DNA from: Phoronis australis
Lineage: Eukaryota; Phoronida; Phoronidae
Length of the DNA stretch: 64,000 bases
Assembly: GCA_002633005.1 (NCBI GenBank)
Contig: NMRA01000091.1
Span: 322,445 to 386,444 of the forward strand
Reading direction: 5' to 3'
The position numbers and the translations under genes were made by a program. Every line of letters begins with the position of its first letter. Position 1 is the first letter of the stretch. Under the pieces are notes generated by a model. That model ran no database searches. It worked only from the letters and a program-made list of their open reading frames with translations, and had not been told where the DNA came from. This document shows, piece after piece, positions 13,401 to 25,700 of this stretch.

Positions 13401-13464
13401 CGGAAGTGGTGTCCAAGGCAGCTATAGGGGTGGATACCAAGGGGGGAGAGGGAACAACTGGTAG
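3896..13464 (+). CDS. CDK12: CDK12/CDK13 orthologue, 5'-partial, nine exons
   Basis: Join 3896-4444, 5236-5391, 6131-6267, 6498-6668, 9042-9231, 9687-9848, 10621-10815, 11157-11288, 12237-13464. The first base completes a codon begun upstream; the rest is 972 codons plus stop, and every junction is in phase. Seen, in residues of this partial protein: RS-rich segment (1-45), kinase domain from about 258, P-loop GEGTYGQVY (265-273), catalytic lysine in VALKK (287), the PITAIRE helix (299-305), HRD (388-390), DFG (408-410), T-loop threonine in RPYTN (425), then the CDK12-type extension [16 protein letters not shown] and a 400-residue Ser/Gln-rich tail ending in a Gly/Arg-rich stretch. Known for the family: with cyclin K this nuclear kinase phosphorylates the RNA polymerase II C-terminal domain during elongation. 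One gene would correspond to vertebrate CDK12 plus CDK13. Most of the RS domain lies left of the window or is missing. Confidence 0.96.
5236..5391 (+). CDS. CDK12: CDK12 exon b: pre-kinase linker
   Basis: The acceptor is attttcag and the donor gtaagt. It encodes another Arg/Ser-rich run and then IRDLPMPP, which corresponds to the conserved LPLPP motif before the CDK12/13 kinase domain. Phases fit both neighbours. Confidence 0.9.
5914..6130 (+). repeat. 43-bp tandem repeat running into a CDK12 acceptor
   Basis: Five units of a 43-bp repeat (TTGATATTGCCTAGTGCATT, then cattatatgcttgtaatcca). The last unit changes cttgtaatccac to ctttttatccag and so supplies the pyrimidine tract and AG of exon c. 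Earlier units lack a usable acceptor. Confidence 0.9.
6131..6267 (+). CDS. CDK12: CDK12 exon c: kinase start and P-loop
   Basis: The acceptor atccag is the end of the last unit of a 43-bp tandem repeat. The donor is gtaaat. It encodes the [12 protein letters not shown] entry segment, [20 protein letters not shown] (glycine-rich ATP loop) and KDKQTG. Confidence 0.95.
6498..6668 (+). CDS. CDK12: CDK12 exon d: catalytic lysine and PITAIRE helix
   Basis: The acceptor is gcaacag and the donor gtagat. It encodes [15 protein letters not shown], the cyclin-binding PITAIRE helix, [11 protein letters not shown] and ends in DFRKDKG. The PITAIRE form is the one found in CDK12/13. Confidence 0.96.
6669..8748 (+). 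other. CDK12 intron, nothing recognised
   Basis: AT-rich intronic sequence of about 2.1 kb with a short poly-T run near 8309. I see no exon-like, RNA-like or transposon-like feature. Confidence 0.5.
8749..9041 (+). repeat. Exon-derived tandem repeat before CDK12 exon e
   Basis: Four units of about 42 bp with core GGTGTTCAAGCACATGAACC are followed by two longer units of about 75-80 bp, each ending in TGTATTCAG or CGTATTCAG. The core lines up with the exon bases GGTGTTTGAGTACATGGACC, and all differences in it are transitions. The unit at 8964-9041 still reads [13 protein letters not shown] against exon [13 protein letters not shown]. Confidence 0.8.
9042..9231 (+). CDS. CDK12: CDK12 exon e: hinge and catalytic loop
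   Basis: The acceptor is cccgtattcag and the donor gtaaca. It encodes the hinge [15 protein letters not shown] and the catalytic loop [12 protein letters not shown] second acceptor lies 78 bases upstream (exon start 8964) and keeps the frame open, so a form longer by 26 residues is possible. The acceptor and first bases of the exon are repeated in decayed form upstream (8749-9041). Confidence 0.96.
9507..9602 (+). repeat. 32-bp triplicate in the intron before exon f
   Basis: Three near-identical units beginning GTGTCTGCTGGTTAT, ending about 85 bases before the exon f acceptor. Confidence 0.85.
9687..9848 (+). CDS. CDK12: CDK12 exon f: DFG and T-loop
   Basis: The acceptor is tactacaag and the donor gtaagt. 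It encodes [14 protein letters not shown], the activation segment [20 protein letters not shown] and IDVWSCG. The T-loop threonine and the APE-equivalent PPE are intact, so the kinase should be active. Confidence 0.96.
10621..10815 (+). CDS. CDK12: CDK12 exon g: kinase C-lobe
   Basis: The acceptor is ttctttccag and the donor gtaagt. It encodes [36 protein letters not shown] and [14 protein letters not shown], which match CDK12/13 closely. Confidence 0.96.
11157..11288 (+). CDS. CDK12: CDK12 exon h: end of kinase C-lobe
   Basis: The acceptor is gctttcag and the donor gtacgt. It encodes [19 protein letters not shown], with the conserved DP.KR of CDK C-lobes, and ends in PPPE, shared with the next exon. 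Confidence 0.95.
12237..13464 (+). CDS. CDK12: CDK12 exon i: C-terminal extension and stop
   Basis: The acceptor is ctgtttccag; the tag stop is at 13462-13464. It opens with [18 protein letters not shown], the CDK12-specific helix that follows the kinase fold and helps bind ATP in the family. Then come a Ser-rich segment, two Leu/Gln helices ([20 protein letters not shown] and [11 protein letters not shown]) resembling the LLNLLQ and LLSQL helices of human CDK12, and a tail [10 protein letters not shown] like the RGGRGRG end of the human protein. Bases 12223-12236, open in the same frame, are the end of the intron. Confidence 0.95.
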
Positions 13465-13830
13465 AGGGAACTTGCTGAGGGGTAATCATGCTTGTGGTGG
13501 ATAACGGGAACTAGTGCAGCGTTGAGTTGTTAAAATTGATGTTTATGTCTTGTGTAGAGTTTATGTGAGACTCGCTGGATGGAGCACTGTTGTGCATAAA
13601 GAGCTACGGTCATTCTACGTTGGATAAATAGTGTGCAACTAATTTGTTGAAGGTGTACAGTGTTGGATGAAGGATGACGTTTGTGTTTTATATGAGAAAG
13701 TGCAGCTGTACTGCTTTGGAGGAAGAACAGGACGTCATTTTGTTATCCGCTAAGTTTGGCACATTGTGCGTTGGATAAAGACTGATGATGGAAGGAAGAT
13801 TTGTTGTTGAGCATGGTGTTCAATAAAGGA
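13465..13830 (+). terminator. CDK12: CDK12 3' UTR with candidate polyadenylation signal
   Basis: The sequence after the stop is non-coding in all frames. AATAAA at 13822-13827 is the first canonical signal. Further AATAAA hexamers occur at about 15725 and 15870, so a longer UTR is possible. The true end cannot be read from sequence alone. Confidence 0.4.
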
Positions 13831-16800
13831 TGGCCATACTGTGCTGGACCAGGATTGGCCAGTTAGTTTGATGGCATGTTATAGTTGTACAGTGTAGACA
13901 AAGGATGACCTGCTCGCCTGTGCTGTGTGGCTTGGTTGCTTCTAAGTGACGGCTCCTGCCACTCACGTGCCTGAATTGTGTTCTGCTGTCAGGGCCCTGG
14001 ATGCCTAGATTTGGAGGCCGAATATCAGCCTGGTTCCCCTCTGAAAAATATTTGAAAAGAACATTAAGTGCGCCTTACCAGACCAAAAAACTCCTGTTGG
14101 GTGATTGAAATTTCCCGCAAAATCAGACTTAGTTTGAACTCACAGACATTCTGCCTCAGAGTGGTATTTTCCCCTCATTGCTCTAACTTGCTTCTTCAAA
14201 AGGCGCAGGTCCCTTTCCCTTAAGGTGGACGAGGACCCCGGCTGAACTGCTGATTTGATGAAAATGTTGCTTGGTAGGGACTGGATTTGAGTTCCTTACT
14301 GAAGATAAGAGATGGCAGTGTAGTTTTGATGCATATTGTATGAGTTTAAAGTTTGAACCTTTCTTTATTTCACATTTTGGTTTTGACTTTTTTGTAACGT
14401 TTTGCTAAATAATTTTTAAGTTGTTATGCTTTTCAGATATTGCGAAGGATTACACCATTCATTAAATTAAAAATTTATTCAATCTAAATGTACGGTAAAA
14501 AATACGGTATCAGTGTCCGTCATCAGCAGTGTTTCCTCACTGTCTCGCCTATATTTTCAGGAAGTTGATCTCGGCGTTCAGTTTTTGTTACTTTAGACAC
14601 CCCTAAGGCCTACTTCAGTAATGCAGGGATTGACATTGCCCTTGGAATAAGGATTCACAAGCTAACTTGCATAGTAATTGGTACCTCGATTTGAAAATAC
14701 CAAATGCATTTTACAAACATTTTTCTCTTGCTATTTGTGTTTTGTGTCTTATTTTACTCGTCAGTCCATTAGTTCACAAGTGCAAACCCCTGACAACCGG
14801 GTTTCTACATTTTGAAATGTGGCTAAATATCTTTCATCATACTGCTTTGTTTGTGGCTGTATTTCGTCAAAATTGCCTGGAAATTCAGTTTTTGCCCACC
14901 CTGACTAAAAGATTTAGCAGCTTAGTGCAGTAGTGTCAAGTCAATTCGTAACAGAATTCTACTGCATTGCTGATTTACCTCTACAAATGTTCCTTTTCAT
15001 TGCAAAATAATTAAATGTGCCAGTGTTGGATATAGTTGGACTAAGTTTTGTCCTAGTTTGTCCAGACAAATTTTGAAGACCGTATATCGTGAAGCAAAAC
15101 TACCTGTTGTTGCAAGCTTTTGGTGAAAGTGTGTAAGCCGTCGTTCCCATGGCGGATTCAAGCTACGATGGGTCCCTCCTCTAGTGTGCTTATGTATAGC
15201 TTATGCTGTTGAATACAGCCAGTCATGCTCAAAGGAGAAGGCATCAACACCAAAGCACTTACCCTCTTTAAACCTGTAAATGCATATCTTATAATTATAG
15301 TCTTTGTTGATCTAATCTAGGGGGCTTCATTTTCTGTTGTACTTAGGTTCTGTGTCTATGGTATTGCTGCCTCAAGTGTTCGTCTCCATTTTGTGTCGTG
15401 GCTGTAAGCATTTAAGGTTAAGTTTATGTAGAACCTTGTTCACAAGTCTGTATTTAGCCAAATAATTGCATAATTGGATATATTTCCTGAAAGTTGAAAG
15501 CCTGTATAATTTGATGTTTGGCTCTACATCAAACTGCTACTAATCTGGTCACATGATGATGTTGGTTTTGTAAAATTAAGCAAAAAAGAAAGGTACTTTC
15601 ATAGCAAAACTACGGTATCAATAACATGACCAAATTTCTTAGGTTTAAATGTTCAAGATGAAGGCTCAAAACCACTGTTACATTTTTCTAAATTATCATT
15701 CCGTTATAAGCAACTTTTTTCATAGAAATAAAAGTCCTATTTTGATAGCCAATCTTACAAAAGTGGACCAATTTGAAAACAATTCTTAACACTGTTGTGG
15801 AGAACGGTGCGTAAAACATGTTATCTGAAACTTTTGTGAATCCAATGAACCATTTGTCAATACGCTGAAATAAACACTGGAACCCCGAGTGATAAACCAC
15901 AGGTCTTTTAGATTGCTAGTCTAGTGTTCGATTCCCTGTTGGGGTTCTTGATTTCTTGTTTATTTCAGTGTTTATTTGATTCACTATTGGCCAGCATCAG
16001 CGTCTATATATTTGACAGATATGTTGCTCCGAAATTGGCCAAATTTGGACATTTGTCCAGGGTCCTACATAGCCATAATGATATTCTTGTACACGGGCAC
16101 AAGTTAGCCCACCAGTTAAAGTGCAAACTAGCCACTGTGGTTTCCTTAAGCGTTGATAGTTTCTGCATTACGCAGAATATTCACTACAAGGGGTAATGCT
16201 TAATAAGTGGTCAGTGTATATGTGTGATTGAGACTGGTGATGCTTCACATGATCGCCAGTCGTTGGATTACAACTGACCTCTTCAGGGATAAAACAGATG
16301 TGACAAGTGCAATGATATGGATTGTGGGAAATGGCCCCTTTTGTGGAGATGGAACAAATATGTGTCCAGTCACCTGGTGGCATCAAGGGGGGGTGACCAC
16401 AAGTCTACACTGATAACGCACGCATCAGTTTTTATCTACCTTTGGATTGATCATGTCGTTTTCATGTCAGTATTGTATATTGTATAATGCATTCTGTTAA
16501 GAAAGACCGGCTTTGTGTAAATAATTGATGTACATTGTTGGCTGTATTTCTTGTTCATGATTCTTCAGCTTTGTACTTATGTGATTGTATAGTGATTCAA
16601 ATGGAATACAGTTTAAGTTGTTCATACATCCATTGCCTTGCCACACTTCCTGCTTCACATTAGTTCTGCTCGTCAAGGTGAATGAGAGACTGATCGTTAT
16701 TCAGCAAGTTCTCTTTACAAGGCCATTTCGCCGTCATTGGCATTGTTGGACAGTGCTGTTGCTGTTTTTAGTCCATAAAACTACCACATAAAATATTTAG

Positions 16801-18289
16801 ATGTTGGTGTGATAATTCTACAGTTTAGTCAAACTATCACTCTACTACAACTGAGAAATGATGGGCTTCGTTTTCATATTATTTTGTAGTGATTCATTTG
16901 TGCAGTATTTACTAGCACGTTTTCATACATTCCAACATTCTTGTATTCAGGAATGTTCCATATTTCAATGAAAAAAATCTGTAATACAGTTTAAGTTAAA
17001 AAACGTAGCTTTTCTCATCGGAAAAACATCGCTCCTCTTTTAATGAAAAAGGCCATAAGTGCAACCTGTGAAGGTCATGTCTTATTGTGGGGATAAGGTG
17101 CAGTCTCCTCCAAATTGTGTATTTTTTATCCTTGAATATGTTTTCGAAAGTTAATGCGTTGACGTGTCTTCTTTTTATCCGAAATTTTCTTAAAACAAAC
17201 ATCTTTTTAGCCAAGGATTAGAACAATTAGTCATTCACACATGAGTGACCTAAATATCTTGCTAGCCGACTTACTAAATACTACGTGCTTAAAACAATTC
17301 TGACTTACTAACCGTGACTTCGTCTTGTTTTATTGGCTTGTGTGAAAATAATTTTTTGTAAATTTTATGAAATTGCATAGTGACACTAATTTTTACATTT
17401 CACTCTTTGTAGTGACACTTGCAGCAATACATAATTAGGCCCTTACTTGTGGTAAATTTCAAGTTAACATTATTTTTAGTTTGAGGTAGCGATTCTAGTC
17501 CATGAAACAATCGATGAACTTCACTTTTATTTCTAGTAAATAACACACAGGTGTCTTGCATTTTTAGAAACAGTTTTCTCCACTGAATTGCAGGCCTCAA
17601 ACTGGCTCTCAAGTGGCCATCGCCCAAAAAATACTTGAATACCAAAAGTGTCTTGTTAGCTAGTTTCTGGTGCCCATTGCCTGTAAATAACTTTTTTTTT
17701 ATAATTTGTGCCAGCACTGTGCCGGGGGGGGGGGGTCTTTCGTTAGGAGCAGTTGGGAGGTACATCGGCCGTTAACTCTGGTATTGTCCCCTGTGGCACT
17801 TTGCTCTTGGGTATCGTCTAGGGTGGGTATTTTGGCAGCTTTGTGGTATTGCCTTGAGTAGGTAAATGAAAGAAATGGCCTCTGCAGGGGGAGCAAAAGT
17901 GATGTTGCGTTGATTCGGTTTTTAATCATTTCATGTTGTATCTCAATCATACAGGTGTAATTGGTGTGGATTTTGAATGTGGTAACACCCTGTACCCACA
18001 GTGTAGAAGGAAGCCGCCTAGCTGTATTGTTTTGATACCGTTAGTTATAATTACCAAGGAGTAAGTTTTAGCTGTAGATGATGCTGTTCCCAAAGTGTTG
18101 AGTTGTAAACAAAACACTGTAGCTGTGAAAAACGTCACAAAAAACGTCACACTGGAAGTATATTAGGCATCATGCTGTCATGCAGTGTTCGGTGTTGTTT
18201 CTCTAAATCCCCTTTATGGATATTTGTGAAAATTTGCAGACAATCATGTTCCTATCGTGAGGACAGCATGAACAAATTGTTGGACGGAC
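13831..18289. other. Intergenic or long 3' UTR, no gene seen
   Basis: No conserved protein is recognised. The open frame at 16168-16386 on the minus strand is Cys/His-rich but matches no family I know. The stretch may include further CDK12 3' UTR. Confidence 0.4.
17724..17735. repeat. Poly-G run of 12
   Basis: A homopolymer in the intergenic region. Its length is prone to sequencing error. Confidence 0.8.
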
Positions 18290-18830
18290 ATGGCTTCTGC
18301 TGTGCCCCCTAGTGGCAATTTTTATGTGCCCACATATTTTGGAATTTTTGCACCTCCGTCTACTGGTGTGCCCCCTAGTAGCAATTTTTTTACGTTCACC
18401 TCTGTATTTTCGGAGGTCCTCAACGGTTTCTCATAAAACTTAGCTGTTAGGCATCCATTAATGAGATGACGCTATTCTTCTTATCCCTTTTTGGATGCAT
18501 TCGACGTACTTTGAGCCACCTAGTGGCCATTTTTACTGCCTTTCTGTCAACCAAACCGCTTTAGGGATGATTGTGAAAACTTGACACGTATGTTCTTGCT
18601 GTGAAGAGGCCAGCTGATGATTTTCCGACGACTTTGACTATTGTGGCACCTCCCAGTGGCAGTGTTGTTTGTGTTTGCACCCATGGTTGCATCTCCTAAA
18701 CTATACAGGATCTTTATTAAATGTTGCAAGTGTATTTATATGAAGTTGACAACAGATGATGACAAGTTTCGGGTGTATCGGACTACCGGTGTGCCCCCTA
18801 GTGGCAATTTTAGTTTTTTTTAGTTTACCT

Positions 18831-19177
18831 CTATCTTCAAAGGTCCTCAACACACTTTCAGAAAATTTGCCAGATAGGCATCTATTAGTGAGCTGCTGCT
18901 ATCCTCTGGTTTTTAGATTGATTCGAGGTATTTTGCACTGCCTAGTGGCCATTGTTTTTCTTTTTGAGTCTGTTTTTTGGCGTCTGCCCCTCTGTCAACC
19001 AAACCACTATAAGGGAGATTGTGGAAATTGGCATCTATGTTCCTACTGTGAAGAGGATGGCTGGCGATGATTTCGAATGACCTTGACGACTGCGGTCCCT
19101 TCCAGTGGCAGTTGTTTTTTTACGCACGTGGCTGTATGTCCTAAACCCTCTGCAGGATATTTATTAAATTTAGCAAC
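18831..19177. repeat. Part of the array duplicated across an N, left copy
   Basis: It matches 19190-19536 almost perfectly, in contrast to the strong divergence of all other monomers, and ends at the N at 19178. It is probably an unmerged contig overlap. Confidence 0.85.
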
Positions 19178-19178
19178 N
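19178..19178. other. Single N, contig join
   Basis: One undetermined base between near-identical copies. The bases just after it, caagctgggtttcat, recur near 20355. Confidence 0.9.
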
Positions 19179-19189
19179 CAAGCTGGGTT

Positions 19190-19536
19190 TCATCTTCAAA
19201 GGTCCTCAACACACTTTCAGAAAATTTGCCAGATAGGCATCTATTAGTGAGCTGCTGCTATCCTCTGGTTTTTGGATTGATTCGAGGTATTTTGCACTGC
19301 CTAGTGGCCATTGTTTTTCTTTTTGAGTCTGTTTTTTGGCGTCTGCCCCTCTGTCAACCAAACCACTATAAGGGAGATTGTGGAAATTGGCATCTATGTT
19401 CCTACTGTGAAGAGGATGGCTGGCGATGATTTCGAATGACCTTGACGACTGCGGTCCCTTCCAGTGGCAGTTGTTTTTTTACGCACGTGGCTGTATGTCC
19501 TAAACCCTCTGCAGGATATTTATTAAATTTAGCAAC
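19190..19536. repeat. Part of the array duplicated across an N, right copy
   Basis: The partner of 18831-19177; it continues in phase into further monomers. Confidence 0.85.
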
Positions 19537-21129
19537 TGTATTTATGTGTTGTTGACAACGAGCGACGATAACTTTCAGATGTATCCGACAAACACTGTGC
19601 CCCCTAGTGGCAATTTCATTTTTCCTGTTTTCCTCTTTCTCTGAAGCTGTTTATTGGGTTTTTATGTAATTTGCTAAATAGCTTTCTATTGAACCGATGA
19701 CATGTTCCTGTTTTCGGAAGGATTCAACAAATTTTGCGCCATCTGGTGGCTGCTCATTAGTCCATTTTTGGCAACCACCCATCTATCAACCAAAGCACTC
19801 CCACTCTAAGGATGATTGTGAAAATTGGCTTATATGTTCTTAGTGTGAAGAGGACAGATGTGGTGCCCTCTAGTGGCCTTGTTATTTTCATTTTTACATC
19901 GTGTCTTCTGCTTCCTGCTGGTTGAAATCAGCATTTAGTTCTGGTAATGCCCAATTTAGTGGGAATGTTTATAATGAGCATCTCTTGTATATGTTATGCA
20001 GGTGTTGGGCACATGTCACCGCTCAGTGTTGGTCTTGGTTTCCAGTTTGAAGTTGGCAATTCTGTCCCTGCGTAGGTCAATCGTAATTCTTGTAATTATT
20101 AGGAATCGCTTGTTCTTTCAGCGTCATTATTAGAAACAAATGAGCCGTGTTTGCCTATGGTTTTCATCTTTTGGTAAACATTCTTTCTAGAGTTTTTAAG
20201 GATATGTTACAGAAATTGGGAAGACAACGCTAATAATGAATAAATACTCAGTGCACTTGGAAACGTAAACTTAGCTTTATACATTAAATACCTGAACTCT
20301 GCAATGTATTATAAAGGACTATATTTTAATATTCGTGTGTTGGCCCAACTGACCAAGCTGGGTTTCATTTTGAGAAAAAATAAACGCAGCCGGTATGGTA
20401 CACGTAGCAGACGTGGGTGCGTCTCTCGGATGGGCCCATTGCACTGATCACCATTGTGAGAAGGATCTAAGGATGTCAAAGAAGATAATACGTACAGAAA
20501 ATAATATGGTTGTGCTGTTCGGAAGACAAAGGTTTTGTCGTCACAAAAGTGGAGTTTACAGTTTCTCTTACATTTTGGTCATGGGACAGAAGAGATTGTG
20601 GATAGAGGTAAGAAATTCATTTTATGCGCCTACATATTTAAAAGTGGGTGCATATTGCCGTCTTCACTGGGCATCCGTTGCTATATCTCCTAAACCCCTT
20701 GCTGGATCATGAGATTTGATAGATGTGTTCCTGTGGGGCTGACCAGACAACTACGAGTTTCAAACTGATAGGACTACTGCTTTGCCCCCTAGTGCCAGTT
20801 ATATTTTTTTACATTTGCCTCTTGTAATCTATGGAGTTTCTTGATGGATTTCAATGAAATTTAGCAAATAGGTTAGAATTAAAGAGACTACGGCACTTTT
20901 CCATTTTCGGACGGATTTGGTATATTTTGCACCACCTGGTGGCCATTTTAAAAATTTTTGGCTACATGTTTGACATCAGTCTCTTACTCCACCTATCCAT
21001 GCAAAGGATAATTTGAAAATTGGTAGATCACGACTGGTGTTGATTTTTCGTACAGGTTTTACTAAACTGGCACCTTCTAGTGACAATTTTGTTTTTTGCC
21101 TCAACGGCTGTATCAGCTTTGGGCTAGTC

Positions 21130-22700
21130 CACGTCGCCCTGCATTGCTCTTGTTGATTGTATTGCATAGGTGGACTTAGGGACCCCTATGGACATATCAA
21201 AAAGCACTGGTATGCCATATGCACCGGTATCCCATCTTCCTTCAAAAATTGTGGTTGCCCTTGGTAACATCCTAGATCTGCCCAATCGTTCAGTGCCGAC
21301 ATTCAAACTGTAATCCATAAGTGTACAAGGACACTTGAGTTGCCTCAAAATTCAACCCTGCCTGGTGGTTTGGGTAACTGTCCTAGTTCTGTTGCACACC
21401 CAGTAGAATTAATGAGGAACATAATGTGACAACCATTTTGGGTTTAAAATCACATTTCTTGTTTCTTTGATGAATACCGGCAAATTTCGAGGTGCGCAAA
21501 CTGGTTGAGTTGCCCAGTGAGGGTGTTAATGTAGGATTCTTTTCATGCCAATTTAAGGGACATGGATTTGCTATCAGTGACCTTAGTTTTGTTGATAATA
21601 TAGTTGCGGACTTCCATAGAATCAAAATTGCATTTTTTTGTTTTTAACAAATTTTCAATTTTGAGAATGCACAAAAAGTAAGAATGTTCGATTAGAACTA
21701 AAACAAAACTTAAACATTCAGATTGCTGCAGCTATTAATCTCTGAATTAAGAAAAATAAAATCCACATCCCTGTGTTGTATCCAAAATAGATGTCGCCAT
21801 AAGTCTGAGGTTAAGTGTTCAAACATGACATGTTACACCAAGACTTGGCTAGGAGAGGTGCTTTTGTCTCTTAAAACATCAAAGGACTTCTGGCAACAGT
21901 AAGGTAAGGCCCCAGCCAAGCAGCAAGTCGAGCCAATTTATAAAGACATGTCCCAGTCAGTTGAGAGTGTAAATCTTTGTTAGGAAATAGTTTGCCTGTA
22001 CTTTTTCCCACTAGATTAAGTTTACTTATATTAGACATGAATAACATGGTACTCCATCATTTGGAAGGTCATCCCTACTATGTACAAAACATGTATAAAA
22101 ACATCTATTTTATATCTAAATTCTAATTGTCTGAAAACAATGATATCTTGACTGCAAAAATTGTATTAGGTTGACAATATTCGGGACTTTTGTTGTTTTT
22201 GGAGACTTCCTTTTTCAATATGAAAAATTAAAAATACTCCCAAACTCTTCAGAGTATTGCTCTATAATTAACAGTTTTTTTTAGAACATTTATCATGTGG
22301 TGATTTTTCACATGTTTTGATTTCTTTGCCAAATAAAAACATCACCGGCTGAGGTCAATGTTTTTGTTTCTCTGCCAAGCTTGAGAATGAAAACTAACTA
22401 AAGCTTCCGACTTTTTGTGTCTTAGTATGTTGTAATCCTGTTTATAAACACCATAAGTGCTTTTGGATTATTCACCAGTGAATAAGTTCAGATTTTTTAA
22501 AAATGTGATTACTTACTAAGGTGCACTGTCATAAGATTAATTATAATAAACCACTTTGACTGGAAATAAGTATATCAGTGCTGCGTAGATGAGCATCCGA
22601 CATTTGAATTTGTTTTCCAAATACTTTGATGAATTAAACTTTCACAATTTAATTCATAATTTCGGTATAATTATGATGAGAATATAACTGCAATCTAGGC
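21130..22700. other. Unique island within the CTCF-like array
   Basis: AT-rich sequence without the monomer phrases or cores. It separates an eroded group of monomers (20740-21110) from the dense block (22720-25935). No gene is recognised. Confidence 0.55.
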
Positions 22701-25700
22701 AGGGCTTTCACCTAGTGGGTGCATATTGCTGTCATCTTTGTCATCCACAGCAGTATCTCCAAAACTCTTCACAGAATCTTGATGAGATTTGGCTGTGCCC
22801 CCTAGTGGCAATTTTAACTTTTTTTACTGTTGTCTCTATTGGATTTTTATGAAATTTGGTAAATAGGTTTCAGTTAAGGAGACCGCATCAACTTTCCATT
22901 TTCGGATGGCTCTTGACGATTCTGTGCTGCCTAGTAGCCATTTTTATAATTTTCGAGTCAGTTTTTTGACGTGCACCTTTCTAATGTCCAAAGCGTTTAA
23001 AGAGTCATGAAAATTGACAAGTGTGTTCCTAATTAGTAGACCGCAGCTGACGTATGGTTTGATTACTCTGACGCCCCTAGTGGGGATTTTGTTTCATTTT
23101 GCGTCCGTGACTGTATCTCCTTAACCTTTTGCAAGTTATTTGTGGAATTCGGCAGATGTGTTTCTATGGAGCTGACAACAGACGACGAGTTTAAGACCTA
23201 TCCAACGATTGGTGCATCCCCTAGTGACAATTTAAGTTCTCCTATCTTCGGAGTTCATTGATGGATATTTATATGTGGACGCATATGCCATCATCTCCAT
23301 CCGTCCGGCATCCGCTGCTCTATCTCCAAAATGCCTTGACGTATGTTCATGAAATTTTGCACATTTTCCTTCCGTGGATGAGAGACGGCATGAGCAAACT
23401 TTCGGACGGATCCGACTACCGTTGTGCCCCCTAGTGGCAGTTTACGTTTTTTTATGTTTACCTCTGCATGTTCATAAGTCCTGAAAGGATTTTCATAAAA
23501 TTTGAAATATAGGCACCTATTAGTGAGGTGATGCTAACCTCACGTTTTCGGATGGATTCGACCTAGTTTGTGCCACCTAGTGGCCATTTTTACTGTTTTC
23601 GAGTCTGCTTTTTTGCGTCCGCCCTTCTATCAACCAAACCGCTCAAAGGATGATTTTGAAAATTGGCATGTATGTTTTTACTTTGAAGTGGACGGCTGAC
23701 GGTGATTTTCTGAAGACTTCGACTACTGTGGCACCTCCTAGTAGCAGTTTTGTTTTTTTGCGCCTATGGCTGTATCTCCTAAACCGTTTGCAGGATCTTT
23801 ACTAAATTTTGTAAGTGTATTTAAATGATGTTAACAACAGAGGACGACGACTTTCAGATGGATCTGGTTACTGGTGTGCCACCTAGTGGCAATTTTTTTT
23901 TTTTACGTTTACCTCAACGAATTTTCATAAAATTTGGCATACCGGTATCTATTAAGGAAGTGACGCTATCTCTATGTTTTCAGATGGATTCGACCTAGTT
24001 TGCACCACCTAGTGGCCATTTTTACTGTTTTCGAGTCCACCCCTTTATCAACCAAACAGCTCTAAGGATGATTGTGAAAATTGGCATGTATGTTCCAACT
24101 ATGAAGAGGACGGTTGACGATTTTCTGACGAGTTCAACTACTGTGGTGCCTTCTAGTGGCAGTTTTGTTTTTTTTTGCGCTCATGGCTGTATCTCCTGAA
24201 CCATATGCAGCATCTTTACTTAGTTTAGCATGTGTATTTATATGATGTTGACAATGGACGACGATGACTTTGTGGCGGATCTGACTACTTGTGTACCCCC
24301 TAGTGGCAATTTTAGCTTTTTAAGTTTACCAGTCTGTATCTTCAAAGGTCAACATATTTTCACAAAATTTGGTATATAGGCATTTATTAGTGAGACGACA
24401 GTATCCTCCCGTTTTCGGATGGATTTGACGTAGTTTGCGCCACTTAGTGGCCATTTTTACTGTTTTCGTGTCCACCCCTCTATCAACCAAACAGCTCTAA
24501 GGATGATTGTGAAAATTGGCGTGTATGTTCCAACTATGAAGAGGACGGTTGACGATGATTTTTCGACGACTTTGAATACTGTGGCGCCTCCTAGTGACAG
24601 TTTTGTTTTTTGCGCCTATGGCTATATCTCCTGAACTGTTTGTAGTATCTTTACTAAATTTAGTAAGTGCATTTTTTTATGATGACAACTCACGGCGACG
24701 ACATTCGGACAGATCTGACTACTGGTGTGCCACCTTGTGGCAATTTTATTTTTTTACGTTTACCTCTGTGCCTTAACGTATTTTCATAAACTTTGGTGTA
24801 CAGGCTTGTGTTAGTGAGGTGACGCTATCTTTATGTTTTCATATGGATTGGACCTAGTCTGCGCTAGCTAGTGGCCATATTTACTGTTCTTGAGTCTGTT
24901 TTTTGGCGTCCAGCCCTCTATCAACCAATATAGGATAATTGTGAAAGTTGGCATGTGTGTTTTTACTATGAAGTAGATAGGTGACGATGATTTTCTAATG
25001 ACTTCAACTACTGTTTTTTTTGCCCATGGCTGTATCTCCTAAACCGGATCTTTACTAAATTGAACAAGTGTGTTTATATGATGTTGACAACGGATGACGA
25101 CGATTTTCGAATGGATCTGATCTGACCATTGGTGTGTCCCCTGGTGGCAATTTTAGTTTTACGTTTACCTCTGTATCTTCAAAGGTCCTCAACGGATTTT
25201 CATAAAATTTTGAATATGGGCACCTATTGGTGAGATGATGCTATCCTCCCGTTTTCGGTCGGAATCAAGGTATTTTGTGCCACCTATTGGCCATTTTTGC
25301 TGTTTTTGAATCTGTTTTTTGGCATCTGTCCTTCCATCAACCAAATCATTCTGAGGATAATTTTGAAAATTGGTGTATATGTTCTCATTGTGAAGAGGAC
25401 GGTTGATGGTGACAACTTTGACTACTGTGGCGCCTCTTATTGGTAGTTATGTTTTGTTTTGTTTTATGCCCATAGCTGTATTTCATAAACCCACTGCAGG
25501 ATCTTTATTAAATTTAATTAGTAAGTGCATTTATATGCAGCTAAAAACAGACCATGACGACTTTCAGGCGGATCCAATGAACAGTGTGCTCCCTAGTGGC
25601 AATTTCATTTTATTCTGTTTTCCGTTGTTTGTCTGAAGTTCCGTGACGGATTTCTATAAAATTTTGTGTATAGCTTTCTATTAAAGAAGCAATGACATGT

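Noticed and set aside
16168-16386. Minus-strand Cys/His-rich frame
   Set aside because: Cysteine spacing fits no zinc-finger pattern I know and there are no splice or start signals; left unassigned.
18756-19070. Open frames of up to 104 codons inside the repeat array
   Set aside because: They are copies of the same repeat text with no conserved reading frame between monomers.
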